A model generated the notes under the pieces. That model had not been told where the DNA came from, did not search any database, and worked only from the letters and a program-made list of their open reading frames with translations. Both the position numbers and the translations under genes were made by a program. Shown here one piece after another: positions 37,487-45,258 of a DNA stretch of 64,000 nucleotides; position 1 is the first letter of the stretch; each line of letters starts with the position of its first letter. The DNA comes from Pseudooceanicola sediminis (lineage in GTDB: Bacteria; Pseudomonadota; Alphaproteobacteria; Rhodobacterales; Rhodobacteraceae), in contig NZ_QWJJ01000002.1 in assembly GCF_003575965.1 (NCBI RefSeq), positions 1 to 64,000 on the forward strand, in the 5' to 3' direction.

Positions 37487-37581
37487 TGCGCCGGATGCTC
37501 TGGTTCGTCGCCATGTACGCGATCGGCCTGGGGGCGATCACCGTGGTGGCGCTGCTGATCCGCGCCGCCCTGCCCTACTGA
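37486..37581 (+). CDS. DUF2474 small subunit of the bd oxidase (CydX-like)
   Basis: A 31-residue, single-helix protein begins MRRMLWFVAMYAIGLGAITV and ends IRAALPY. Its ATG overlaps the cioB stop codon by one base (TGATG). The basic N-terminus, Trp near the start and single helix fit the DUF2474 family, which accompanies CioAB-type oxidases as CydX accompanies CydAB. CydX stabilises the haems in E. coli; the same role here is inference. Its small size makes it easy to miss in automated gene calls. Confidence 0.85.
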   Translation: MRRMLWFVAMYAIGLGAITVVALLIRAALPY

Positions 37582-37606
37582 TCGCCCACGCGGCCAGTCC
37601 CCGTAG

Positions 37607-37624
37607 GGCGGGGTTCACCCCGCC
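37607..37624. repeat. GGCGGGGTTCACCCCGCC hairpin between cio and fmt
   Basis: This near-perfect short hairpin lies in the convergent gap after the DUF2474 gene. A close copy occurs at 38598-38616 on the other side of fmt. There is no T-run. It is probably a dispersed hairpin used at transcript ends. Confidence 0.6.
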
Positions 37625-37640
37625 TCCAGGGCGGCCGTGC

Positions 37641-38564
37641 CTAGCCCAGCACATCGCCCGTGCGGATCGGAACGCCCCGCAAGAACACCTCGGCGTCCTG
37701 CGGCCCCTTGCCTGCCCGCTGCAATTTCAGCAGTTGCACGGCGCCGCTGCCACAGGCCACGCGCAGCGCATCGTCCAGCACCTCGCCAGGGACACCGCCG
37801 CCAGGGACGCCCGCCCCGCTGACCACGCGTGACGCCAGCAGCTTGATCCGCTGCCCGTCGAACTCCACCCAGGCACCCGGAAACGGCGACAGCCCCCTTA
37901 TCAGACGGTCGACCTCTTCGGCGGAGTGCGCGAAATCCACCCGCGCCTCGGACTTGTCGATCTTTTTCGCATAGGTCACGCCCTCGTCGGGCTGCACCTC
38001 GGGCTGCAAGGTCTCCAGTCCTGCCAGAGCCTCGACAATCAGCGCGGCGCCCATCTCCGACAACCTGTCGTGCAGTTCCGCCGTCGTTTCCTGCGCGCCA
38101 ATCGCCGTCGCACGCCGCAACAGCACCGGCCCTGTGTCCAGCCCCGCCTCCATCTGCATGATGCAGATGCCGGTCTCGGCGTCACCGGCCATGATCGCAC
38201 GATGGATCGGCGCGGCCCCGCGCCAGCGCGGCAACAGGCTGGCGTGAATGTTCAGGCAGCCGTGCGCCGGGGCATCCAGCACCGCCTGCGGCAGGATCAG
38301 CCCATAGGCCACCACCACGGCGATATCGGCATTCAGCGCAGCGAACTCGGCCTGCGCCGCCGCGTCCTTCAGCGACACCGGATGGCGCACCTCCAGCCCC
38401 AGTTCGATCGCGCGCGCATGGACCGGGGTCGGGCGGTCCTTCTTGCCGCGACCGGCGGGGCGCGGCGGCTGGCAATAGACGCAGGCAATGTCGTGACCCG
38501 CCGCAACCAGCGCCTCAAGCACCGGCACGGAAAACTCCGGCGTTCCCATGAAGATCACACGCAT
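37641..38564 (-). CDS. fmt: Methionyl-tRNA formyltransferase
   Basis: Fmt formylates initiator Met-t[23 protein letters not shown] opens it, [20 protein letters not shown] is the tRNA-contacting loop, and [20 protein letters not shown] carries the catalytic Asn-His pair, with the Asp in GLDTGPVLL. The C-terminal OB-like domain covers roughly residues 205-307. ATG 38564 follows GGGAGA (307 residues). It lies downstream of three deformylase genes, which remove the formyl group Fmt adds. Confidence 0.96.
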   Translation of the reverse strand: MRVIFMGTPEFSVPVLEALVAAGHDIACVYCQPPRPAGRGKKDRPTPVHARAIELGLEVRHPVSLKDAAAQAEFAALNADIAVVVAYGLILPQAVLDAPAHGCLNIHASLLPRWRGAAPIHRAIMAGDAETGICIMQMEAGLDTGPVLLRRATAIGAQETTAELHDRLSEMGAALIVEALAGLETLQPEVQPDEGVTYAKKIDKSEARVDFAHSAEEVDRLIRGLSPFPGAWVEFDGQRIKLLASRVVSGAGVPGGGVPGEVLDDALRVACGSGAVQLLKLQRAGKGPQDAEVFLRGVPIRTGDVLG

Positions 38565-38597
38565 ATCGCTTCTCCCTGCCTCGGCCATCGCCCCAAG

Positions 38598-38616
38598 GGC
38601 GGGGGTACACCCCGCC
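38598..38616. repeat. GGCGGGGGTACACCCCGCC hairpin between fmt and the deformylase genes
   Basis: GGCGGGG and CCCCGCC pair around a 5-base loop. It differs from the 37607 copy mainly in the loop. It sits in the 63-base gap between the degenerate deformylase gene and fmt. Confidence 0.6.
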
Positions 38617-38627
38617 GCCCGTGTCCG

Positions 38628-39122
38628 TCACCCGGCCTTCCTGGCCCGCCGCAACAGCATGTCGCGCTTTACCTTGCTCAGGTGGTCGAAATACATCTTG
38701 CCCGCCAGATGGTCGATCTGGTGCTGCACGGAGGTCGCCCAGAGACCGACAAAGTCTTTCTCCTCGACCTCGCCCGCCGCGTTCAAAAAGCGTACCGTCA
38801 CCGCGCGGGGGCGTTCGATCCTGGCCGACACTCCGGGCAGGTTTGGGCTGGCCTCCTCATGCGGGCGCAGTTGCACGCTGGCATGCAGCACCTCCGGGTT
38901 GGCCATGCGCACGGGTTTGCCGCGCTCCTCGCTGGCGTCCACGACCGCCAGGCGCAGCATCACCCCGATCTGGGGCGCGGCCAGACCGACGCCCGGCATT
39001 TCCTCCATCGTGTCGATCATGTCGCGCCAGATCGCGCGGATCTCGTCCGTGACCTCTTCGACGGCGATGGCGGGGCTGCGCAGGCGCTTGTCGGGCCAGG
39101 GGATGCAACGGCGGGCGGTCAT
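38628..39122 (-). CDS. Peptide deformylase paralogue, predicted catalytically inactive
   Basis: This 164-residue protein has the deformylase fold. Motif I is intact (GVGLAAPQIG, residues 44-53). The other two catalytic motifs are altered. The usual EGCLS is EASPN (residues 90-94), so the metal-ligand Cys is Ser92. The usual QHExDH is QHQIDHL, so the catalytic Glu is Gln135, though both His remain. Without Cys and Glu it should not deformylate. The open frame, conserved core and 4-base overlap with the upstream def gene argue it is maintained, perhaps as a ribosome-binding or regulatory paralogue. No function is assigned. Confidence 0.9.
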   Translation of the reverse strand: MTARRCIPWPDKRLRSPAIAVEEVTDEIRAIWRDMIDTMEEMPGVGLAAPQIGVMLRLAVVDASEERGKPVRMANPEVLHASVQLRPHEEASPNLPGVSARIERPRAVTVRFLNAAGEVEEKDFVGLWATSVQHQIDHLAGKMYFDHLSKVKRDMLLRRARKAG

Positions 39123-39616
39123 TCCAGAACCTCGTAGGCTTTCATCAGCGCCTCCAGCGCGTCGGGGGCCAGGTAGTTCAGATAGACCCGCCCCTCCAGA
39201 TGATCGAATTCGTGTTGCGCACAGACCGCTTCAAAACCGCTCAGGCGCTCTTCGTGCAAGGCCCAGTCCGGATCATGCCAGCGCAGAACCACCTCTGCCG
39301 GGCGCGGCACCTCGGCGGTGACACCGGGAATCGACAGGCAGCCCTCGGTGTGCACCGCCATCGCATCGGACCGCCAGACGATCTCGGGGTTCAGACAGGC
39401 GCGCGGGCTGCGCGTGCCCTCCTTCCAGGTGCAATCCATCACGAATACACGGGCCAGCACGCCGACCTGGCTGGCCGCAAGACCGCGCCCCGGCGCCGCA
39501 TACATCGTGTCGAACATGTCCGCGACGAAGGCCGCGACATCCGCGCCCCGCTCGATCGGGTCGCAGACCGCCTTCAGGCTGGGATCCGGCCAGCGCAGGA
39601 TATCCAGAACCGCCAT
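39119..39616 (-). CDS. Peptide deformylase, second paralogue
   Basis: This 165-residue protein keeps the catalytic set: TEGCLSIPG (metal-ligand Cys) and AQHEFDHLEGRV (His ligands and catalytic Glu). Motif I reads GRGLAASQVG, with Ser where the main enzyme has Pro. Activity is therefore likely, with altered substrate contacts. The ATG at 39616 starts MAVLDILRWPDPSLKAVCDP. It lies 40 bases after the canonical def and overlaps the degenerate paralogue by 4 bases. Confidence 0.93.
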   Translation of the reverse strand: MAVLDILRWPDPSLKAVCDPIERGADVAAFVADMFDTMYAAPGRGLAASQVGVLARVFVMDCTWKEGTRSPRACLNPEIVWRSDAMAVHTEGCLSIPGVTAEVPRPAEVVLRWHDPDWALHEERLSGFEAVCAQHEFDHLEGRVYLNYLAPDALEALMKAYEVLE

Positions 39617-39656
39617 GGCTCAGCGCCCCCGGCAGCGGATATGCGCGGGGCGACCC

Positions 39657-40175
39657 TCAGTCACGGGCCATTTCACGCTTCAGCTTCTGCATCTTGCGGG
39701 TGATCATCTGGCGCTTCATCGGCGTCAGGTAATCGATGAACAGCTTGCCATCCAGGTGGTCGATCTCGTGCTGCACACAGATCGCCCAAAGGCCGCCAAA
39801 GGTTTCCTGCTGCGCGCGCCCGTCGCGGTCCATCCAGCGGGCCGTCACCTCGGCAGGGCGTGTCACCGGCGCATATTGCTCGGGGATCGACAGGCAGCCT
39901 TCCTCGTAGGATTGGGTCTCGTCGCTGGCGGCGATGATCTCGGGGTTGAACATGACCAGCGGGCGCGGTGCCTCGCCGTCTTCCTTGACGCAATCCAGCA
40001 CGATCAGCCTTTGCAGGATGCCGATCTGCGGGGCCGCCAGGCCGATACCCGGCGCGTCGTACATGGTTTCCAGCATGTCATCGGACAGCAGCCGCAGCTC
40101 GTCCGAAAGATCGGGCAAGGGGGCGGCGACCTTTTTCAGGCGCGGATCGGGGTGGATCAGGATCTGGCGTTTCAT
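39657..40175 (-). CDS. def: Peptide deformylase, canonical
   Basis: This 172-residue metalloenzyme removes N-formyl from nascent proteins. GIGLAAPQIG, EEGCLSIPEQ and VQHEIDHLDG are all consensus, giving the Cys and two His metal ligands and the catalytic Glu. The frame is open to 40280; ATG 40175 gives MKRQILIHPDPRLKKVAAPL, the family start. It is the first of three deformylase-fold genes upstream of fmt. It is divergent from the patB-like gene. Confidence 0.96.
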   Translation of the reverse strand: MKRQILIHPDPRLKKVAAPLPDLSDELRLLSDDMLETMYDAPGIGLAAPQIGILQRLIVLDCVKEDGEAPRPLVMFNPEIIAASDETQSYEEGCLSIPEQYAPVTRPAEVTARWMDRDGRAQQETFGGLWAICVQHEIDHLDGKLFIDYLTPMKRQMITRKMQKLKREMARD

Positions 40176-40340
40176 GCGCCCCATGTAGGACAAGCTTTGC
40201 CCTTGCGCAATATTGGCCGACGCCGTGCCGATCACCGCCTTGCGTGCAGCCACGCGCAGATCCGGGCCGGCCCTGCGCACCGCGGCCCCTTGCGCCGGGC
40301 CGGCAAATCAATAGCGTTCCCGTCAATGACAGGAGACAAC

Positions 40341-41513
40341 ATGGATTTCGACGAGATCATCGAACGGCGCGGCACCCATTCCGCCAAATGGGACGGCATG
40401 GAAAGCTATTGCGGCGTCTCACCCGAGAACGGCCTGCCGATGTGGGTGGCCGACATGGACTTTCGCCCCCCCACCTGCGTGCAGAGCGCGTTGCAGGCCT
40501 ACCTCGATCACGGGATCTATGGCTATTTCGGCGACGACAGCGCCTATCGCGCCGCGATCTGCTGGTGGATGGACAACCGCCATGGCTGGACACTGGACCC
40601 CAGGGCGATCTTTTCGACCCACGGCCTGGTCAATGGCACCGGCCTCTGCCTGCAGGCATTTACAAAACCGGGGGACGGCGTGGTGCTGTTCACCCCGGTG
40701 TATCACGCCTTCGCCCGGGTCATCAAAGCCGCGGAGCGTGACGTGGTCGAATGCGAACTGGCCCTGAACGACGGCCGCTACGAGTTGGACTTCGACGCCT
40801 ACGATGCGCAGATGACCGGATCGGAAACGATGCTGATCCTGTGTTCGCCGCACAATCCCGGTGGCCGCGTCTGGAGCCGAGCCGAATTGCAGGGCGTCGC
40901 CGATTTCGCGCGCCGTCACGATCTGATCATCGTGTCGGACGAGATCCACTGCGACCTCGTGCTGCCGGGCCAGAAACATCTGCCGATGGCGATGGTGGAC
41001 GACACCATCGCGGATCGGCTGGTGATGATGACGGCGACCACCAAGACCTTCAACCTGGCCGGCGGGCATGTCGGCAACGTGATCATCCACGACCCCGCGC
41101 TGCGCAAGCGGTTCGAGGCGGTGATGATGGCCAATGGCATTTCCCCCAACGCCTTTGCGGTGCACATGGCGACCGCGGCCTATTCCCCCGAAGGCGCGGC
41201 CTGGGTCGATGCGCTCTGTGATTACCTGGACGGCAATTGCCGTCTGTTCGATGCCGGGATCAATGCGATCCCCGGGGTCCGGTCCATGCGGCTGGAGGGA
41301 ACCTACCTGGCCTGGGTGGATTTTTCCGGCACCGGTATGGCCCCGGACGAGGTGCGGCGGCGCATCCTCGACGACGCCAGGATCGCCGTGAACTTTGGCG
41401 AGGTCTTCGGCGCGGGCGGTGACGGCTTTCAGCGTTTCAACCTCGGGACCCAGAGAGCGCGGGTGGAAGAGGCGGTCAAGCGGATGACGGAGGCGTTTTC
41501 CGATCTGCAATAG
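40341..41513 (+). CDS. PatB/MalY-type cystathionine beta-lyase (C-S lyase)
   Basis: This 390-residue PLP enzyme splits C-S bonds of cystathionine or related thioethers to pyruvate, ammonia and a thiol. MWVADMDFRPPTCVQSALQA and CSPHNPGGRVWSRAEL are PatB/MalY motifs, and TATTKTFNLAGGHVGNVI contains the Schiff-base Lys. GTYLAWVDFSG precedes the C-terminal Arg region. ATG 40341 follows AGGAGA; the longer open frame is antisense to def. Divergent from the deformylases. Substrate among cystathionine, cysteine conjugates or methylthio compounds is open. Confidence 0.91.
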   Translation: MDFDEIIERRGTHSAKWDGMESYCGVSPENGLPMWVADMDFRPPTCVQSALQAYLDHGIYGYFGDDSAYRAAICWWMDNRHGWTLDPRAIFSTHGLVNGTGLCLQAFTKPGDGVVLFTPVYHAFARVIKAAERDVVECELALNDGRYELDFDAYDAQMTGSETMLILCSPHNPGGRVWSRAELQGVADFARRHDLIIVSDEIHCDLVLPGQKHLPMAMVDDTIADRLVMMTATTKTFNLAGGHVGNVIIHDPALRKRFEAVMMANGISPNAFAVHMATAAYSPEGAAWVDALCDYLDGNCRLFDAGINAIPGVRSMRLEGTYLAWVDFSGTGMAPDEVRRRILDDARIAVNFGEVFGAGGDGFQRFNLGTQRARVEEAVKRMTEAFSDLQ

Positions 41514-41538
41514 CAAGGACGGTGACCCTGGCCGGGGC

Positions 41539-41586
41539 GGGGGGCCAGCCCCCCGAGCCCCCCGGGATATTTCCGACAGGGAAACA
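41539..41586. repeat. Composite dispersed repeat, copy 2
   Basis: The hairpin GGGGGG-CCAG-CCCCCC (41539-41554) is followed by GAGCCCCCCGGGATATTTCC and then GACAGGGAAACA. The tail matches the complement of 32851-32882 almost base for base. It lies just after the C-S lyase stop and before the ACCG array. Confidence 0.75.
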
Positions 41587-41608
41587 TGGGGGTGCAGGGC
41601 AATTTAGC

Positions 41609-41645
41609 ACCGTTCAGACACCGCCCGGATACCGCTCAAATACCG
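41609..41645 (+). repeat. Four ACCG blocks on an exact 11-bp period (copy B)
   Basis: ACCG begins at 41609, 41620, 41631 and 41642. The last 26 bases (through ACCGACGT) differ from copy C by one base. This copy ends 37 bases before the start of a glyoxalase-like gene, so it could be a promoter-proximal site, unlike the other two copies. Confidence 0.8.
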
Positions 41646-41681
41646 ACGTCGAAAATGTTTGTTTCCAAAGGGTTGCGGGAT

Positions 41682-42323
41682 ATGTCTGGACGGGCTGAAT
41701 TTGACCACCTCGTGATCGGTGCACGCACCCTGCAAGAGGGGGTGGCCTTTGCCGAGGCGACCTTGGGGGTGGTGATGCCCGAGGGGGGCGCGCATCCCCT
41801 GATGGGTACGCACAACCACCTGCTGCGCCTGGGTGCGGCATCGTTCCTGGAGGTCATTGCGCCCGATCCCGCCGCCCGCGCACCGGGGCGGCCCCGCTGG
41901 TTCGGGCTGGATCATCCGCCCGAGGTGCCGCGTCTGCTGCACTGGGTCCTGCGGATGCCCGGCCTGGCAGCGAGGCGCGATCTGCTGCCTGCCGAGGTCG
42001 GGGAGGTGATCGAACAGACCCGGGGGGCGTTGAGATGGCAGATCACGGTGCCGCGCGACGGCAGCCTGCCGTTCGGTGGCGCCTTTCCCAGCGTCATCGA
42101 TTGGGGTGCACGGGACGACCTGCCCCCCTGCGCGATGCCGGGGGCGGGATTTTCCATGACACGGTTGGAGGTTGCGCATCCCGATGCAGGGCGCATCGGC
42201 GATCTGCTGGCGCCGCTTCTGGATGACGGGAGAATTTGTTTCGCAGCGAAACGCACGCCCGGCCTGACAGCCTGGCTGGAGGGGCCGCGGGGTACGGTGG
42301 TTCTGGGCGGTGGTCCTCGTTGA
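41682..42323 (+). CDS. Glyoxalase-like (VOC, Glyoxalase_3-type) protein
   Basis: This 213-residue protein opens [20 protein letters not shown], the first VOC strand-helix. [20 protein letters not shown] gives probable metal-site residues. Later comes [11 protein letters not shown], a second half-module, shortened relative to classical VOC. The pattern fits the bacterial Glyoxalase-like (PF13468-type) proteins of unknown substrate. ATG 41682 is the conserved start; an ATG at 41655 is also in frame. It is preceded by ACCG array B and followed by a 16-bp tandem repeat. Confidence 0.8.
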   Translation: MSGRAEFDHLVIGARTLQEGVAFAEATLGVVMPEGGAHPLMGTHNHLLRLGAASFLEVIAPDPAARAPGRPRWFGLDHPPEVPRLLHWVLRMPGLAARRDLLPAEVGEVIEQTRGALRWQITVPRDGSLPFGGAFPSVIDWGARDDLPPCAMPGAGFSMTRLEVAHPDAGRIGDLLAPLLDDGRICFAAKRTPGLTAWLEGPRGTVVLGGGPR

Positions 42324-42334
42324 GCGACGGCGCC

Positions 42335-42398
42335 GGGTCAGGGCAGTGTCGGGTCAGGGCGGTGTCGGGTCAGGGCGGTGTCGACTCAGGGTGGTGTC
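42335..42398. repeat. Tandem repeat, four 16-bp units
   Basis: Units start at 42335, 42351, 42367 and 42383 with consensus GGGTCAGGGCGGTGTC. Units 2 and 3 are identical, unit 1 has one change and unit 4 three. It lies between the glyoxalase-like stop and the hsp20 terminator, and does not extend either reading frame. Confidence 0.9.
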
Positions 42399-42405
42399 GG
42401 GCATG

Positions 42406-42435
42406 AAAAAAGCGCGGCCCCCCAGGGACCGCGCT
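42406..42435 (-). terminator. Rho-independent terminator of hsp20
   Basis: Read on the minus strand, AGCGCGG pairs with CCGCGCT and is followed by six T residues (42406-42411 as A on plus). It lies 24 bases beyond the hsp20 stop. Confidence 0.85.
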
Positions 42436-42459
42436 CTGTCACCGCTGAGCCGAGGTAAG

Positions 42460-42936
42460 TCAGGCGTCTGCGGTTTCGTCTGTCGTTTCGATCGCCTTGG
42501 CCGTCACGGTATTGCCGCGCGCGATGTCGATCCGGCGGGGCTTGAGGGCCTCGGGCACTTCCCGGACCAGATCGATATGCAGCATGCCATCGGCATGGGT
42601 GGCGCCGGAGACACGCACGTGATCGGCAAGGGCAAAGCGGCGTTCGAACGCGCGGGTCGCAATGCCACGATGCAGATAGGTGCGCGGGCTCTCATCGCTC
42701 GGTTTGCTGGCAGAGACGACGAGCGCGCGGTCCTTGACCTCGACATTCAGATCGCTGTCGGCAAAGCCGGCGACCGCGATCGAGATACGATAGGAATCTT
42801 CGGCAGTCTTTTCGATATTGTAAGGAGGATAGGTCGAGGTGCCGACATCGCTGGTCAGCGCACGATCCATCATGTCGGCAAGCTGATCAAAGCCGACGGT
42901 GGCACGATAGAGGGGGGCTAGGTCGAAATTACGCAT
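42460..42936 (-). CDS. Small heat-shock protein (Hsp20/IbpA type)
   Basis: This 158-residue alpha-crystallin-domain chaperone binds unfolding proteins. MRNFDLAPLYRATVGFDQLA is the IbpA-type opening. The crystallin domain covers about residues 35-125 (NIEKTAEDSYRISIAVAGFA to ADGMLHIDLVREVPE). TYLHRGIATRAFERRFALAD is the dimerisation-loop string. ATG 42936 is chosen over 42957 because the family starts MRNFD and AAGGA lies at 9 bases. I saw no ROSE-type hairpin or clear sigma-32 promoter upstream. Confidence 0.93.
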   Translation of the reverse strand: MRNFDLAPLYRATVGFDQLADMMDRALTSDVGTSTYPPYNIEKTAEDSYRISIAVAGFADSDLNVEVKDRALVVSASKPSDESPRTYLHRGIATRAFERRFALADHVRVSGATHADGMLHIDLVREVPEALKPRRIDIARGNTVTAKAIETTDETADA

Positions 42937-43083
42937 GGGTTTGTCATCCTTCATCAAGCGATAACGGTTTACGTGATGGCCCTCCGCGACGGGACGGGCC
43001 GGTCTGTGCAGGACCCGTCTTCTGGCGTCCTGCTGAAAACTATCTGGGAAGAGATCCTTGCGCTTTCAAGAGATCGCGGCGCC

Positions 43084-43875
43084 TCAGCGGCTGAAAATTG
43101 CCGAACCTGTCTGCGCGGCGGGCTGGGTGTTTGCCTGCTGTTCCAGCAGCAACTGGTCTGCCTGCGGCAGGGCCGCCATGCCGAACCCCTTGCCCGCGGC
43201 AAGCGCGGCGCGAAGCTGGATAAGGGGCTGGCCCAGCTGGGTGCCGAGCGCGACATGCCGCCCCCCCATATCGGCCTTGGCCGAGACGATGGAGACGATG
43301 CGGGGCTGGCCTGCGACAACGCTGAAGATGGGCGCGCCGGACGCGCCGAAATCGACGGTGCATGAGGTGACGAGCACGCCTTCCTGCTGGGTGATCACGG
43401 CGCAACCCTGTTGCAGTGGCGGGGCTTCGGCGCGGTCGAAGGCATAGGCGACGATGCTGATGCGTGCGCCACGGGCGGGCCGCAGATCGGTGTCAAAGGG
43501 CACGGCGGCATCGGCCCCGATCGGGTCGGACAGTTCCAGCAGCGCGACATCATTGCGCAACCGGTTGGGCGAATGGCCGGCGTCATAAACGTAATCCGGA
43601 TCGACCACCGCCCGCCGGACCTGACGGGTGGCGCGGGCGCGTCCGTTGATCAGGCCCGCGCGAAAGGCAATCGCGGTTGGTTCTATCCTTTGGCCGCTGA
43701 CCGCATCGAACATGCAGTGCGCGGCCGTCAGCACGAGGTTGTCCGCGATCAGCGCACCGGTGCAGAACCCCTTTCCCGCGATATCCAGACGCCCGACACC
43801 CTGCCAAGCCGAGGCATCCTGCGCCAGTGCGGGCGGGGCAAGGGCAAGCAGCAGAAAGACATAGCGTAACAGCAT
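43084..43875 (-). CDS. Secreted trypsin-like (S1) serine protease
   Basis: This 263-residue protein has a signal peptide (LLRYVFLLLALAPPALA) and an S1 fold. FCTGALIADNLVLTAAHCMF supplies the catalytic His. RNDVALLELSDPIGADAAVP supplies the Asp, and TVDFGASGAPIFSVVAG the Ser. The usual GDSGG is GASGA, so the Asp that normally pairs with the mature N-terminus is absent and zymogen-type activation is unlikely. It is probably periplasmic or secreted. Single gene between glcF and hsp20. Substrate unknown. Confidence 0.87.
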   Translation of the reverse strand: MLLRYVFLLLALAPPALAQDASAWQGVGRLDIAGKGFCTGALIADNLVLTAAHCMFDAVSGQRIEPTAIAFRAGLINGRARATRQVRRAVVDPDYVYDAGHSPNRLRNDVALLELSDPIGADAAVPFDTDLRPARGARISIVAYAFDRAEAPPLQQGCAVITQQEGVLVTSCTVDFGASGAPIFSVVAGQPRIVSIVSAKADMGGRHVALGTQLGQPLIQLRAALAAGKGFGMAALPQADQLLLEQQANTQPAAQTGSAIFSR

Positions 43876-43928
43876 CGGTGCTCCGAAAACCCGGTTTCAG
43901 CCCGGATGCCCCAGGTGCTGTGCCCCTA

Positions 43929-45257
43929 TCAACGCAGGATCGGCACCGGGTGTTGTGCCCGAGCGCGCGTCATCGCCGGAGGCTTTGGCCCCCCCGTCAC
44001 CCAGTCCAGCAGCTCGACCGTATGAACCACCGGTACGCCGGTGGCAGATCCGATCTGCATCATGCAGCCGATATTCCCCGCCGCGATGACCTGCGGCTGA
44101 AGCGCCTCCAGCGTGCGGACCTTGCGCGCTTTCAACGTGGCGGATATTTCGGGCTGCATCAGGTTGTAGGTGCCGGCAGAGCCGCAGCACAGATGTGCAT
44201 CCGCTGGCAACATCACCTGAAAACCCGCCGCCGCCAACAGCTTCTTTGGGGGATCGGTAATCTTCTGACCATGCTGTAGCGAACAGGCCGCGTGATAGGC
44301 GATCCGCAGGCCCTGCGCCTCGGGGCGCATCGGGTCGGGAAGGGTCAGTTCGGCCAGCAATTCCGTGATATCCCTGGCCAGTCCCGCGACCTTCGCTGCC
44401 TGATCACAGAGCGCATGATCGCGAAACATGTGACCGTAATCCTTGACAGTCGTGCCGCAGCCCGAGGTATTGATGACGATGGCATCCAGACCCTCGCCCT
44501 CCATCTCGCGGCCCCAGGCGCGGATATTGGCGGCAGCGGCGTCGTGGCTGTCTGTCTCTCGTCCCATGTGATGCGTCAGGGCGCCACAACAACCCGCGCC
44601 CTTGGCGACAACCACCTCGACCCCCAGCCGCGTCAGCAGGCGGATCGTCGCATCGTTGATATCGGTGTTCAGCGCCTTTTGCGCGCACCCGGTCATCAGC
44701 GCCACACGCTTGCGCCGGGCCCCGCTGGCGGCAAAGCTCTGCGGGGCGTCGTTGCGCGAGACCGGCGGGATACGCGCGGGTGCCATATCCAGCATTGCGC
44801 GCAGCCGGGCATCGGGAACGAACCGCCGCAAAGGGCGCACGATCCTCGCCCCCCACAGCGCGGCGCGAAACCGGCGCGGATAGGGTAGAATGGCTGCCAG
44901 CAGAGATCGTAACATGCGATCATGCCATGGGCGGCGATACCTCTTTTCGATGTAGGCGCGGGCATGGTCGACCAGGTGCATGTAGTGGACCCCGGACGGA
45001 CAGGTCGTCATGCAGGCCAGACAGGACAGACAGCGGTCGATGTGCTTGACCGTCTTTTCGTCTGGCACACGTTCATTTTCCAGCATGTCCTTGATCAGGT
45101 AGATGCGGCCGCGCGGGCTGTCGAGCTCATCGCCCAGCATTTGGTAGGTCGGGCAGGTGGCGGTGCAAAATCCGCAATGCACACAGGATCGCAGGATCTG
45201 GTTCGCCCGCGCCGTCCCGGGGTCGGCCAGTTGTGCCTTGGTAAACGTCGTCTGCAT
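43929..45257 (-). CDS. glcF: Glycolate oxidase iron-sulfur subunit GlcF
   Basis: This 442-residue electron-transfer subunit of glycolate dehydrogenase passes electrons to the respiratory chain. It has two [4Fe-4S] motifs: CVHCGFCTATCPTYQ near residue 25 and CLSCLACMTTCPSGV near residue 77. It also has two CCG-type domains (GAGCCGALTHHMG and LCCGSAGTYNLMQPEIS). The glcD-glcE-glcF order is canonical. A 33-codon frame fills the gap to glcE exactly. The AGGAG site for glcF lies inside that frame's end. Confidence 0.95.
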   Translation of the reverse strand: MQTTFTKAQLADPGTARANQILRSCVHCGFCTATCPTYQMLGDELDSPRGRIYLIKDMLENERVPDEKTVKHIDRCLSCLACMTTCPSGVHYMHLVDHARAYIEKRYRRPWHDRMLRSLLAAILPYPRRFRAALWGARIVRPLRRFVPDARLRAMLDMAPARIPPVSRNDAPQSFAASGARRKRVALMTGCAQKALNTDINDATIRLLTRLGVEVVVAKGAGCCGALTHHMGRETDSHDAAAANIRAWGREMEGEGLDAIVINTSGCGTTVKDYGHMFRDHALCDQAAKVAGLARDITELLAELTLPDPMRPEAQGLRIAYHAACSLQHGQKITDPPKKLLAAAGFQVMLPADAHLCCGSAGTYNLMQPEISATLKARKVRTLEALQPQVIAAGNIGCMMQIGSATGVPVVHTVELLDWVTGGPKPPAMTRARAQHPVPILR

Positions 45258-45258
45258 C

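Noticed and set aside
39318-40340. Long plus-strand open frame upstream of the PatB/MalY gene (would give a 731-residue protein)
   Set aside because: The upstream part is antisense to two deformylase genes and has unnatural composition. ATG 40341 has a proper AGGAGA site and the family start.
42937-43083. RNA thermometer or sigma-32 promoter upstream of hsp20
   Set aside because: No ROSE-type pairing with the Shine-Dalgarno and no CTTGAA/CCCCAT pair was found.
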